NCBI RefSeq assembly: GCF_019749375.1
Contig: NZ_JACWFE010000026.1
Location: 1-64,000, forward strand
Length of the DNA: 64,000 nt
Origin: Bacillus sp. S/N-304-OC-R1
GTDB lineage: Bacteria > Bacillota > Bacilli > Bacillales > Cytobacillaceae
Reading direction: 5' to 3'
Shown: positions 37,279 through 46,850 of the stretch, one piece after another
Position numbering within the stretch: position 1 is the stretch's first letter
Layout: each line of letters opens with the position of its first letter
The notes under the pieces: generated by a model
What the model saw: the letters and a program-made list of their open reading frames with translations, nothing else
Told to the model about the DNA's origin: nothing
Database searches by the model: none
Program-made: the position numbers and the translations under genes

Positions 37279-37312
37279 AAAGACTCCTTGATAAGATTTA
37301 TCAAGGAGTAAG
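37279..37312 (-). terminator. Terminator of HerA-LHH-SMI1 operon
   Basis: A perfect ACTCCTTGATAA/TTATCAAGGAGT stem with a 3-base loop, followed on the minus strand by CTTTTT. Confidence 0.9.
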
Positions 37313-37323
37313 TGGTTGAAGCT

Positions 37324-37716
37324 TTACAATATTTCTTGTTTTAAAAAATCATAAAATGAATCATATAACTTTTTAAATTCATTATTTCTATACTCATAAA
37401 TAGTACCATCTGCATCCATCACGATTAAGATACCTTCAACACCTAAGTTCTGAATAACGATATAGCTTTCCAACATGTTTTCATTTAAATCACGTTCTTG
37501 TTGTGTCGCATTTACCACATTCAGATAATCATTTGTACCTAAACCAAAAACTTCATTACTCCCACACGCTAAGGATCCAAAGCTTTCTATAAAATTTCGG
37601 TATTCTTGCGGAAATGTAAAACGTAATTGACTTTCTGCTTCACGAATTACTTCATAATCTACATTTCCAATTGTCATCGCCTTCGAATTTTCAATAAGAT
37701 TGTTTATGTTACTCAT
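37324..37716 (-). CDS. SMI1/KNR4-family immunity-like protein
   Basis: A 130-residue protein of the SMI1/KNR4 (SUKH) superfamily: AESQLRFTFPQEYRNFIESFGSLACGSNEVFGLG is characteristic. SUKH proteins are the most common immunity partners of polymorphic nuclease toxins. It starts 2 bp after the LHH nuclease gene, so it probably neutralises that nuclease. It is the last gene of the operon. Confidence 0.9.
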   Translation of the reverse strand: MSNINNLIENSKAMTIGNVDYEVIREAESQLRFTFPQEYRNFIESFGSLACGSNEVFGLGTNDYLNVVNATQQERDLNENMLESYIVIQNLGVEGILIVMDADGTIYEYRNNEFKKLYDSFYDFLKQEIL

Positions 37717-37718
37717 GA

Positions 37719-38264
37719 TTAATTCCCCCTATCTTCTATTTGCTCAGCTCTTGCCTTCCAATAAGATTCCCGTTCTTTATTAAATTCATTTCGATCTATT
37801 TCAGAATCTTTCTTTTTATCATGTAAGACTCCATCATTTCCTGGCCCCCTATGCTCTTTGGATGTTAACTCAGCTAGTGGAGAATCCATTTCTTGTCCAA
37901 TATGGTGCAACTCAATCGGCTGTCCATCCTTTAATGGTGCTAAACCTTCTTTCATTCGCTCTAAATTGGTTCGACCAAATGAATCTTTTTCATTATAATC
38001 AAGGTCTGTTCGTTGGAGTGACTCTCTTCCATTGACTTCACCTTTTTCTAAATTCGCCTTATTATAAATATCCTTTTCTTCTTGTGAAGCATTTTCTAAA
38101 GCCTCGTCTACAGTCTTATATTCCTTTTTTTCATCTACATATTTTGCAATAGGTTTGTCTAATTCACTTGAATTTGTGATCTTCTCTGGCATGTTCTTAG
38201 CGATTTCAGTTAATTGTGATTCTGCTACGGTAGTTTCAGCGATTTTTAATAAAGCTTCAATCAT
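37719..38264 (-). CDS. LHH-family HNH/EndoVII-type nuclease
   Basis: A 181-residue protein whose C-terminus matches the LHH group of HNH/endonuclease VII toxins: FGRTNLERMKEGLAP, the signature IELHHIGQ, then a distal EHRGPGNDGVLHD stretch with further His. The N-terminal ~80 residues are helical and show no secretion or WXG leader. It is translationally tight between a HerA-type ATPase (3 bp) and a SUKH immunity gene (2 bp). It could be an exported toxin or an intracellular effector powered by the ATPase. Confidence 0.85.
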   Translation of the reverse strand: MIEALLKIAETTVAESQLTEIAKNMPEKITNSSELDKPIAKYVDEKKEYKTVDEALENASQEEKDIYNKANLEKGEVNGRESLQRTDLDYNEKDSFGRTNLERMKEGLAPLKDGQPIELHHIGQEMDSPLAELTSKEHRGPGNDGVLHDKKKDSEIDRNEFNKERESYWKARAEQIEDRGN

Positions 38265-38267
38265 CGT

Positions 38268-41200
38268 CTATCTAACCTTTCTTTCAGAGGTCACCCACGC
38301 TGAGTAAATTTCTGCATTTTCTGGACTATCCTGTGAACAGTTTTTTAATAAGCACTGAGTAATAGACAATTTCATTTCATTGGATAGTCCTTCTGTTAAT
38401 TGCTCAATATCTCTGTTTATATGAGAGTTAAAATCGTTAAAGTCACTGGAGTTTCCAATAAGTTTAGTAACAATAGCTTTTCCATCTATTAGATTTGAAA
38501 CTACTTGAGATAATTCAGCAAAGTATTCATCTTTCCATATGTTCAAAAAGCCTTTTTCGTAATACTCTTGTAGGATTAAGTGAATAGCCATTTTATTTTT
38601 TGTTGAAATGGCAAGACGACTTAATGAAGCTTGTAATAAATCAATATCGATTTCTATATTTTCATTAACTCTTGATTTTAGTAATAGCTTTAATAAATTT
38701 GAGTAAAACCATTTTGTGTCAGCAAAAGACTCATAGTTAGATAAAGAAAATTGATATTTTTCTTTACTATATTCAAACTTGTTGATTTTACACAAAACAG
38801 GGTCTAACCAATCATTTTGATAAACAACTGCTACACCCCTAGGTAATTTTGCAATCTCGTCTAATTGTTCATTTTTTAATGCCGCAGATCCTCCTGCAAG
38901 TTTACGATCTGCGTCGTCGGGTAGGCGCATAATAATTTTTGTATTTGTATTGCGGATGGCAGAAATATCTACTGCATTTGGTGACTGATCAGCAATTATA
39001 AATCCTTCCCCATATGTTCTCATTTCAGCAATAGCATTTGATAACATTTCAACTGATTTTCCTATTAGATTAGAACTTTCATTACTTTGCTCCATTGATG
39101 TTTTTTTCAAGATGTGGTGTGCTTCCTCTAAAACGGTAACGTGCTTTAACGGCTCATTCATGTCTTTTGAAAAACACATGCGATGTTCACTTAATCGCAT
39201 CACAAGAACTCCCATAATGAAAGATTTTGTTTCAAGGGACCCTACTCTACTTAAGTCAATAATGACATTGCTATCAAAAAGTAATGCATTATCCAATTCG
39301 CCTGAGTGGAATATAAATCCGTTTAAACCATTTGTGAGTGATTTTACGCGCGTAACTAATGCTCCAGTATAATTGCTTTTAAGTTCCGAAGAATACGCTG
39401 AGCTTTCAATTACATTTTGTAATTCTACTAACAAATCTCCAAAAGTAGGGAAAAACTCCTCAGAGTATTTGTTCTTAGACGTAATTAAGTCCCAACCACT
39501 TGTTTCATAAGATTTAATAATTGCTTCCTTCAGTACGGCAGGCATTGCTGCATACATTGGCCAACAAACATTAAATATTTCTACTAATCTATCGATATGT
39601 TCCAGTACATGAATTCCTCTTGGAAACTTAAATGGATTAATTTTGAGTAAATTAGAAAACTCAGGATTCGTTCCAAATACACTTACATCACTTCGATTTC
39701 CAAATATGTGTTTGTATTCACCTTTCGTAGGTTCAACGATTAGAAAGTTCACTTTTTGATTGGACAAGCTATCCAATATACTATACACAGTATTGGATTT
39801 CCCTGATCCCGTAGAACCCGTTATAAAAGTGTGCATAGATAAACTTTGTAAATCTAAATCAACAATCGTGTTCTCAACTTTTCCCATGTGGAATATTTTA
39901 CCCAACTGTACTTTAGGTACATATTTATCGTCTTCACGATCATAAGTTAATACATTTCTACCAAACTCTGCGGATTCAACTACTGGAAGCCCACTAACAG
40001 ATTTCCTTGGCAACCCAAAACCTATTGCTAACTCACGCCCATTTACTAATGTACTTGGTGTAACATATGGCATATCGAATCCAATATTTCGCTCTATTTG
40101 GATTAATGGATGATGAAACTTCGTTAAATAATCTGTTACCATTGCTAGTTTTTTCGGCTCTTCAGTACTCCATGTATTCAAAAATGAATGCTCGACGGAA
40201 GAATTATCTCCGCGAATAATAGCCTGATAAGTTGAAGAAACTACTTTAGCCGTTTGGGGATTGTCTGCAAGGAAATAACATCCGCAATTCCAAAGTCCAA
40301 AATCTTCTGAGCTTTTTAAACGCATTAACTGTTCATCAATCTTTATAAGCAAATTACTTACGGTTTTATTTTCAAACTTTATTTGTAGATTTCTAGAGTT
40401 TGAGCTTGTTAGCGTATTACTATTGTTCGTCGTTTCCGAATCTGCTTTTGAAGACCCATTCGTTAATGATGATCCTTCAGTTTCTGACGTATTATAGTTG
40501 CTCGAAGTCGTTACACTGTCTGACTTCGAAGAACTTTGTGAAATCGATAAAATAAAACTATAGCCACTACTCGTACTTGAACTCTTTGATATATTTTTTG
40601 ATGAACCTTCAGATTTACCTGTCGTATGGCTTTGTGTTTTAGATATACTATCACTTATTGTATTCGTAATCCCTTTGCTAATACCTTCAGTAACTGCTTG
40701 ACTATCACTTTCACCAAATGATAATTCTGTTTGTTGAAAGGGAGATAATTCGGTATAGAGCGCCTCATAGCCTTGACGAATACGCGAAACAGTTTTAGTG
40801 TCTAAGCGATCTGCTATAAAGATAGCTGAGAACTTTTCATTTTTCATAGAATCAATAAGTTTCTCTAGTCCCTGTATGTACTGAACCTTCTCCACATCTT
40901 TTAGTGCCGGAATACCAGATACAGAGGTAATTACTTTATTATTACTAGTTACTGTGTTTTGTAGGATCCCTTCTATTACAGACTCAATTTCTTTATTTCT
41001 TAAGTTTCTTAGATCGGTTCCAGGAAAATTACCGGTAAAACTTTTTTCCATACTTTCTTTAGCGGTTGTAATGTTCTGATCAATATCTCCCGAACGAACT
41101 CCCATATACAAATTTGTTTCTTGTCCATCACTATCAATCACTAAAACAAGGGAACTATTCAAGTTTCCAACAGCATTATAGACATTAATAAGCTTTTCTG

Positions 41201-41405
41201 AAATATCCTCATTTTTATCATAAACAATCTTGGTTACTTGAAATAAACGAATATGTTGTCTTACTGTTAGCTCTTTAATGTGATCTGGTACTGGGATAAC
41301 TTCATGCTTCGCTAAATCAAGTAAGTAATTTTTTTCGATAAATTCTTCAGCAATGGCTAATGATTGCTGAAGATCATCTTTTCTTCGAACGTCGAGTGAG
41401 CCCAT
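38268..41405 (-). CDS. HerA/FtsK-type DUF87 ATPase with Ser/Thr-rich region
   Basis: A 1045-residue protein. The N-terminal ~240 residues have no recognised domain. A long Ser/Thr/Asn-rich low-complexity stretch spans about 245-345. The HerA-FtsK ATPase follows, with Walker A FITGSTGSGKSN (~528), Walker B VTVLEEAHHILKK (~758) and downstream DQSPNAVDISAIRNTNTKIIMRL. A helical tail ends the protein. HerA ATPases form hexamers that pump DNA and pair with nucleases. GGAGG precedes ATG 41405. It is co-transcribed with the LHH nuclease and SUKH gene. Confidence 0.88.
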   Translation of the reverse strand: MGSLDVRRKDDLQQSLAIAEEFIEKNYLLDLAKHEVIPVPDHIKELTVRQHIRLFQVTKIVYDKNEDISEKLINVYNAVGNLNSSLVLVIDSDGQETNLYMGVRSGDIDQNITTAKESMEKSFTGNFPGTDLRNLRNKEIESVIEGILQNTVTSNNKVITSVSGIPALKDVEKVQYIQGLEKLIDSMKNEKFSAIFIADRLDTKTVSRIRQGYEALYTELSPFQQTELSFGESDSQAVTEGISKGITNTISDSISKTQSHTTGKSEGSSKNISKSSSTSSGYSFILSISQSSSKSDSVTTSSNYNTSETEGSSLTNGSSKADSETTNNSNTLTSSNSRNLQIKFENKTVSNLLIKIDEQLMRLKSSEDFGLWNCGCYFLADNPQTAKVVSSTYQAIIRGDNSSVEHSFLNTWSTEEPKKLAMVTDYLTKFHHPLIQIERNIGFDMPYVTPSTLVNGRELAIGFGLPRKSVSGLPVVESAEFGRNVLTYDREDDKYVPKVQLGKIFHMGKVENTIVDLDLQSLSMHTFITGSTGSGKSNTVYSILDSLSNQKVNFLIVEPTKGEYKHIFGNRSDVSVFGTNPEFSNLLKINPFKFPRGIHVLEHIDRLVEIFNVCWPMYAAMPAVLKEAIIKSYETSGWDLITSKNKYSEEFFPTFGDLLVELQNVIESSAYSSELKSNYTGALVTRVKSLTNGLNGFIFHSGELDNALLFDSNVIIDLSRVGSLETKSFIMGVLVMRLSEHRMCFSKDMNEPLKHVTVLEEAHHILKKTSMEQSNESSNLIGKSVEMLSNAIAEMRTYGEGFIIADQSPNAVDISAIRNTNTKIIMRLPDDADRKLAGGSAALKNEQLDEIAKLPRGVAVVYQNDWLDPVLCKINKFEYSKEKYQFSLSNYESFADTKWFYSNLLKLLLKSRVNENIEIDIDLLQASLSRLAISTKNKMAIHLILQEYYEKGFLNIWKDEYFAELSQVVSNLIDGKAIVTKLIGNSSDFNDFNSHINRDIEQLTEGLSNEMKLSITQCLLKNCSQDSPENAEIYSAWVTSERKVR

Positions 41406-41461
41406 AAATGTACCTCCATTTTGAAAATACCCTCTTTTAAATTATCGTTGATTTCCGATTT

Positions 41462-41551
41462 CTACTTGCTTGCACGAGCGATCCGGGAACTCATGGCCAC
41501 TTTGTAGTCCATGATCCTCTTTGACACGCTTTTCTCAAGGAAGTCTAGCGC
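41462..41551 (-). pseudogene. Short coding remnant
   Basis: About 29 minus-strand codons (ALDFLEKSVSKRIMDYKVAM… ending SRIARASK-stop at 41462). They are notably more GC-rich than the surrounding island and read like a protein C-terminus. No start or upstream body. It may mark an old recombination junction between two island modules. Confidence 0.35.
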
Positions 41552-41589
41552 CTTTGAAAAAAAAATAACAATGAAACTAACACAACCTT

Positions 41590-41642
41590 ATTAAAAAGGA
41601 CGGCTAAAGTAAGTACAATACTTCCAATACTCAAACCGTCCT
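41590..41642 (-). terminator. Terminator of dynamin operon
   Basis: GGACGG and CCGTCC outer arms enclosing AAGTATTG…CAATACTT inner pairing, followed on the minus strand by CTTTTTAAT. It separates the dynamin operon from the HerA operon. Confidence 0.75.
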
Positions 41643-41655
41643 CAACTATGTTATT

Positions 41656-42240
41656 TTAATGAATTTTATCTTTCAAAATATATTGATGTGGATTCATGTT
41701 AACTTTAGACTCTTCGTACATTTCTAAGTTTTTCTGATATTTAATACCAGCTTTTATTACTACCTTTTCTTCTACATTAGATATTTCCAAGCTCGAAGAG
41801 GATTCTGTTTTAGTACAAACCTTATCCTCTGTTAGAGTAATATCATCCGCTTCCCTAAACGATAATTCACTATTTATTGAAGGACCATTACACACTTGTT
41901 CATTTAACTGTTGGTCTTGGATTTGAAGATCATTTTTTTTTTCGTCATTTGGTACTTGTTCTACTTCTATAATATCAATTGTTGAATGTGAAGAATTGCG
42001 GTGATTGAATTGTTCATCCAAGGGTTGATTAAGGTTTGTTATATCTTCTTTTGGTTCATAATCAGAATCCTGATCAACTTCTATACGATCAGACTCAATC
42101 CTTAATTCTTCAATAAACATTTTTTTATTTGATTCCTGCTCTAAAACTTCAAGTTTTATTGTAAGATTCTGATTATCATCTACTAATTTTTGATTAACCC
42201 TATTAATACTTTCAATTTCACACTCTAATTTATTAATCAA
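41656..42240 (-). CDS. Coiled-coil protein of unknown function
   Basis: A 194-residue acidic protein. The N-terminal ~55 residues form a coiled coil (LECEIESINRVNQKLVDDNQN), followed by a disordered, Gln/Asn/Glu-rich middle and a basic end. TTG 42240 is the first usable start; the same frame is open further up to about 42300 with GAAGGA but no standard start codon, so the N-terminus is uncertain. It is the last gene of the dynamin operon. No homologous family recognised. Confidence 0.6.
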   Translation of the reverse strand: MINKLECEIESINRVNQKLVDDNQNLTIKLEVLEQESNKKMFIEELRIESDRIEVDQDSDYEPKEDITNLNQPLDEQFNHRNSSHSTIDIIEVEQVPNDEKKNDLQIQDQQLNEQVCNGPSINSELSFREADDITLTEDKVCTKTESSSSLEISNVEEKVVIKAGIKYQKNLEMYEESKVNMNPHQYILKDKIH

Positions 42241-42287
42241 ATCTTGTTTTTCTTTATTTATTTTTTCTAAAAAATCTATTCTTCTTT

Positions 42288-42743
42288 TTAATCCTTCAAC
42301 ATGTACATGGCTGCTATGGCTAACACTACCACCACCATCCCTATTACTAGACCCTTTTTTCCAGTACGTCCTCCTTGTTGTGGGGAAGAACTTCTCACTG
42401 TTACTTTTGGTTCGCCTTTTTGCAGTTGAGGTTTTAAAAGTTCTTCCTCATAAGCTTTTCTTCCTACATTCAAAGTGTGATCAAAACGCTCTTTTGAAAA
42501 ATTTGAAGATAATTGTGCCTGTAATTTCGTAAAATATTCTTTGGACCAAACCGCACGATTCATATCTAGTTCTCTACCATCATGAGATTCCCAAATATTA
42601 ATACCATTGCTTTCAATTTTTCTTAGGGCTGCGTTAATTTCACCGCTCCTTCCAGTGGGATCCGACATAATCTCCGTACCTATTGCACTTCTAATTTTGC
42701 GTATGTTGCCTTCTTCAATAGCTTGCTGTAAAAATTTAGACAT
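42288..42743 (-). CDS. Tail-anchored membrane protein of dynamin operon
   Basis: A 151-residue protein. The N-terminal ~115 residues are soluble, with an IGTEIMSDPTGRSGEINAALRKIE motif. A Gln/Gly-rich linker then leads to a single C-terminal membrane segment (GLVIGMVVVVLAIAAMYML) ending in KD. This is the layout of a tail-anchored protein. It starts 20 bp after the larger dynamin gene and could recruit the dynamins to the membrane. Confidence 0.72.
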   Translation of the reverse strand: MSKFLQQAIEEGNIRKIRSAIGTEIMSDPTGRSGEINAALRKIESNGINIWESHDGRELDMNRAVWSKEYFTKLQAQLSSNFSKERFDHTLNVGRKAYEEELLKPQLQKGEPKVTVRSSSPQQGGRTGKKGLVIGMVVVVLAIAAMYMLKD

Positions 42744-42763
42744 TGCTTCTTCCCCTTTCTATT

Positions 42764-45034
42764 TTATACTTCTAATACTTTATCAAGCCTAATAATAAAT
42801 TCATTAAGCCAAATTTTCTTCTCTTCATTTTTCATTAATTCTTCTTCAATTTTAGAGCTGCGACTAGATAGATTTTTAATTTCTTCGACGCGCTTTTTCA
42901 TTAACAATTCAAGACGGTCAATTTCACTTATAAAGTAACGTTTCAGCTTTTCTTTTTCATTTTCTGAATATTGTTGAGCTTGATAGAAATTTTCTTCTAA
43001 AGAATATCTGACCGGGTTTAAGAACTCTTCCTTTAATTCAGACATATTGACATATTCGCGTGTTTCATATACGTCTTTTTCATAATATTCGTCGTCAAAC
43101 CATGTCCAAGGCTTGTACCATTTTTTATTGTCATTATAAACGGTTTTCGTTCCAACCAATTCTTCTTCTTCATAACTGTAATTATTTATTAAATCATCGA
43201 CATCGGGTAAATCATAAGAAAACAGTTTTATATTATCCATTTCAGCAAGGGAATTCTCTTGGAAGTCCATAATATTTTTAATGTATTTTCTATACTCATC
43301 AATATATTTTTTTGCATTTTCTTTAAGTAGCCCGCCGATTAACTTTTCTAAATCAGTAACAGCTGAACTTTGTAACATGTCTACGTCTTTTCTTGCTTTA
43401 TACAAGATCATATCTGCTTCATGTTTTCTAACTTTTTCATTGCGGAAGCGGTCTGAAATCGCTTGAAGCTCTTGATTAAAGATTTTTTCCTTAGAATTCT
43501 CAAAATAGGATTCGATATTAAAATCAAGGTTTTTAATTCTTTGCCTAAATACCTTTGCTTTTTCTCCTTGCTCTAACTCTTGCTCAATTCGAGACATTTC
43601 CTGATGGACTCGATCTTTTTCTTCTTGGTCATCTGCCATTCGTTGTTGAAGATTTTGCATCATTTGTTCTCTTTCAACAATTTTTTTGAATGAATTTACA
43701 GCGTTTGTAATTTTAGATGTAACGGCATATTTATCTAAGTATTCATTAATAGCCATTTCAACTGCTGGAACACCTGAATGATATAAAGCTTCTAGCTCTT
43801 CATCATGTTCGTCCCTTGCCATCATAATCTTATCTGAGATTTTATTTTTTAAAGAAGGACTTAACGGTGCATAATTCGTTAAGTGCATACTTGGTTCTTC
43901 GATAAATAAATCAATATTCCGTAATGTTTTATTTTCTTGTCTCGTTAAATCCTGACCACTATTGTACTTACGAATAACTTTTGCCGTTTCTGCTGAAATA
44001 GGGTAAATATTTGGATTTTCAATTCCATGCTTTTCTAAATAGTCTTTTACGTTGTGTAGAACGTTAGCAAGATCTTCCCCCTTGTCTGGGTCGAAGCAAT
44101 CTGCTTTATTTACGGCAAAGATAAAACGGTCTTTTGATTGTTTACCACCGACTTTCATTGCTTCCGCAACTGTTTTAAGCAATGCATAGTCGTCATCAGT
44201 CTTTAATTGCGTTGCATTCAGTACATATAAAACCATTGGTTTATCATCATTTTTAATAACTCGGTGTGTATGATCGCGATGGCTCGTATCCATTGAATTG
44301 TTCGGACCTGGAGTGTCTACTAGAACTAGATTCATCTTTTCAGAAGACATTGATGGAATTCTACCTTTGATATCAATAATGGATATTTCTCGGTTATCAT
44401 TGAAGCTATCCATGTCTACATAAGATAGATTCTGTTTCGAAACTAATTCTTTTCCATCTTTATCATAACAAACAGCAGAAAAACGTGTGCAATTGTCATC
44501 ATTTTTTATTCTAGCAATTTTAGCTGTACAGGCTTCGTTCTTTGATGGCATTAACTCTTGGCCCAAAAAAGCATTAATAAGTGTCGATTTACCTGAACTC
44601 ATCGTAGCAATAACCGCTATCTCAAACTCACTATTCATTGCTTTTTCAAAGTTTTGTTTTATTTTTGGATCTTTTAAAACATTAAATGGTCCAGCAAACA
44701 TATGATTCACAAGACCCTCTAGTTCCATAATTTTATCGGAAGACTCTTTGCCTTGAATATGTTCAACGTGAATGTGGACCCCTGCATGATAATTCTTGAA
44801 TTGATTACATACCTCTGCTAAGTCTTCAAAGTCTAATAGTGTGCCTTTGAAAGAAATATTTAACTCATCTTCATTAATTTCTTCCACTAATACTCGGACA
44901 AGCTCATCGATCCAAACTTGTAATCTTTCATTTTTATACTGACTCAGCTTTCCTTGTTGCATAAAGTCTATTCCATCTACTTCAATGATCGTTTGTACAG
45001 TGTATGGGTTGTACATAATGTTGATAGTTGCCAT
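42764..45034 (-). CDS. Dynamin-like GTPase, large partner
   Basis: A 756-residue dynamin-superfamily GTPase. G1 is ATMSSGKSTLINAF (~139), followed by the pair signature LMPSKNEACTAK. G3 is LVDTPGPNNSMDTSHRDH and G4 is FAVNKADCFD. After residue ~440 long charged coiled coils predominate. No membrane segment is visible, though an aromatic loop (KKWYKPWTWFDDEYYEK) near 655 could touch lipid. It lies 13 bp after a second dynamin. Bacterial dynamin pairs act on membranes, and related pairs (LeoA/LeoBC, called Eleos) have been reported as antiphage systems. Confidence 0.9.
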   Translation of the reverse strand: MATINIMYNPYTVQTIIEVDGIDFMQQGKLSQYKNERLQVWIDELVRVLVEEINEDELNISFKGTLLDFEDLAEVCNQFKNYHAGVHIHVEHIQGKESSDKIMELEGLVNHMFAGPFNVLKDPKIKQNFEKAMNSEFEIAVIATMSSGKSTLINAFLGQELMPSKNEACTAKIARIKNDDNCTRFSAVCYDKDGKELVSKQNLSYVDMDSFNDNREISIIDIKGRIPSMSSEKMNLVLVDTPGPNNSMDTSHRDHTHRVIKNDDKPMVLYVLNATQLKTDDDYALLKTVAEAMKVGGKQSKDRFIFAVNKADCFDPDKGEDLANVLHNVKDYLEKHGIENPNIYPISAETAKVIRKYNSGQDLTRQENKTLRNIDLFIEEPSMHLTNYAPLSPSLKNKISDKIMMARDEHDEELEALYHSGVPAVEMAINEYLDKYAVTSKITNAVNSFKKIVEREQMMQNLQQRMADDQEEKDRVHQEMSRIEQELEQGEKAKVFRQRIKNLDFNIESYFENSKEKIFNQELQAISDRFRNEKVRKHEADMILYKARKDVDMLQSSAVTDLEKLIGGLLKENAKKYIDEYRKYIKNIMDFQENSLAEMDNIKLFSYDLPDVDDLINNYSYEEEELVGTKTVYNDNKKWYKPWTWFDDEYYEKDVYETREYVNMSELKEEFLNPVRYSLEENFYQAQQYSENEKEKLKRYFISEIDRLELLMKKRVEEIKNLSSRSSKIEEELMKNEEKKIWLNEFIIRLDKVLEV

Positions 45035-45047
45035 AAAATGACCTCCA

Positions 45048-46511
45048 CTAGAATAAATTAGTTATTTGGAATACTCCCGAATTTTGAACAACATTATATA
45101 TTTTATTTGTTTCATAATTTTGAATCGAAGTACTCTTATGGACTTTATTAAATTCTGTTTGCTTTAATTTCAATGTTGCGTATTGACTTAAATTAGCTGC
45201 TTCTTGTGAAAAATAATCATAATAAAAATCAAAGTGCTTTTTCTCTCTTCTCGTAATTGGCTGATCCAGTATTATATTTTGCCCAAGTTTAGCTGCAAAG
45301 GCAGAGGAGAATAGAATTTTAGGGTTTTCAAAACCATTTCCGGTTAAATAGTCTATGGTATTATTCACCAAACCCTCGATTGACTCTTGGCCTTCCTCGT
45401 CAATTTCATCGACTTTGTTAACGATAAATACAATATCTTTTTGACGTTTAGCTATTGTTTCTTTTGCATGCTTAAGCAATACCTTGTCATCATCTGTACC
45501 TAGCTGAGTTGCATTGATAACATATAAAACCGTGTCATAATGTTCATTTAATAAAGATTGATAAGTGACTTGCTGATGCGAACGATCCATTGAATTATTG
45601 GTCCCTGGAGTGTCAATCAAGCGAATTTTCTTATTCGTTTTGTATAAAGGAGATAGGGCACCTTCAATATCAATCCGTTTTGTATCTAAATTCTCATTTA
45701 ATAATTTCAAGTCACTTTCTTCTAGTGAAAAGGAACATTGAAATGTTTGCTCATTATTAGTCGATATGAAGAATCGGTCTTTACTCGGAACGTTCGTGTA
45801 CGTAAAAACTTTTGCTGTACATGCTTCATTTTGAGAGGGAAATAAATCTCTTCCCACTAAGCAATTCAAGAAAGTTGATTTACCTGAACTCATCGTTCCA
45901 ATGACAAGGAAGTTCTCCTCTCCCTCTATTAAATATTGATCATATTTTTTGAATTCGTCATACAAAAATGTTAAAGCTTTGCAGGGGCGTTGGTGAAGCA
46001 ACTCCTTAGCTAACTTAAAATCACATGACTTAAGGGCATTTGTAAATTTAATAATCTTTGAGGCATAATTAATATTAACTTTCAGATTAATTTTATTAAT
46101 AATTTGTTGTACCTCTTGATCATTTTCTTCAACATTTCCATACCTTAAAATTAAATAGTGAGCTAAAAAAATGTACTTATATGAATAGAAACGAATTCCA
46201 AACTTCTTAAACTGAACCCGCAATTTTCTTGTATCATGTAATAATGATTTTATATTAATTAAATCAGCAGCTTTTTTTGAATCATACCCCTTAAATAAAA
46301 CCTCATAAGTAGACTTCACAGTTTGTTGGTAAGTCTTAAAGTACTTATCACTATTAATAAAGTGGAAGAGTAGTTCAAAAAAATTAGTTTTAATTAACGG
46401 AGTTTCGATATAAGTAGGATGATTTTCATAAGAAAATGAGCATAAAGCTTTATAATACTCTTTAACACTTTCAAACTTTTGTTTTTGTCCCGAATATTCT
46501 GTTGCAATCAT
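45048..46511 (-). CDS. Dynamin-like GTPase, small partner
   Basis: A 487-residue dynamin-like GTPase, first gene of its operon. A ~200-residue helical N-terminus precedes the GTPase: G1 IGTMSSGKSTFLNCL (~205), FPSQNEACTAK, G3 LIDTPGTNNSMDRSHQ and G4 FIVNKVDEID. Only a short helical tail follows, so the order of domains differs from the partner. Both share the unusual EACTAK and NNSMD(R/T)SH signatures, implying common descent. It is divergent from a WYL regulator 340 bp away. Confidence 0.88.
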   Translation of the reverse strand: MIATEYSGQKQKFESVKEYYKALCSFSYENHPTYIETPLIKTNFFELLFHFINSDKYFKTYQQTVKSTYEVLFKGYDSKKAADLINIKSLLHDTRKLRVQFKKFGIRFYSYKYIFLAHYLILRYGNVEENDQEVQQIINKINLKVNINYASKIIKFTNALKSCDFKLAKELLHQRPCKALTFLYDEFKKYDQYLIEGEENFLVIGTMSSGKSTFLNCLVGRDLFPSQNEACTAKVFTYTNVPSKDRFFISTNNEQTFQCSFSLEESDLKLLNENLDTKRIDIEGALSPLYKTNKKIRLIDTPGTNNSMDRSHQQVTYQSLLNEHYDTVLYVINATQLGTDDDKVLLKHAKETIAKRQKDIVFIVNKVDEIDEEGQESIEGLVNNTIDYLTGNGFENPKILFSSAFAAKLGQNIILDQPITRREKKHFDFYYDYFSQEAANLSQYATLKLKQTEFNKVHKSTSIQNYETNKIYNVVQNSGVFQITNLF

Positions 46512-46850
46512 CTTATTAATCCTTTCGGTTCACCCTCAATGAAGTACATAATACAAAATATCATTTCCAAATAAAGGCTAAATTTTTACGACAAAACAAT
46601 TGGTCCTTGTTACATAATATAACAAAATGAGCCAAAAAAATAGTAACTTGGTAGCACTCCTAATATTTTCCGAATATGATCTAAATTTATCCAAAAATAA
46701 TAGATTTGCGCTTATTTTTGTTATAATGGGCTTAATTTCTTTATTAAACTCTTCTTAATTAAATATTACAGATTTAAGACGACATAAAATGTCTATGTAA
46801 ATATTTTTTTTATAATAATCCGTGGCCTGTGGGCTTTTAGGAGGGTTTTT
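46512..46850. promoter_or_regulatory. Divergent control region between dynamin operon and WYL regulator
   Basis: About 340 bp, very AT-rich. A -10-like TATAAT lies at about 46725 on the plus strand, 120 bp before the WYL gene. Promoters for both directions and a WYL-type operator are expected here, but I could not fix an operator by eye. Confidence 0.45.

Noticed and set aside
37719-38264. Type VII (WXG/LXG) secreted toxin
   Set aside because: No WXG or LXG motif is visible at the N-terminus and no ESX genes are nearby, so the secretion route is left open.
40360-40670. DNA tandem repeat in the HerA gene
   Set aside because: It is a low-complexity Ser/Thr/Asn coding stretch without a fixed DNA period.
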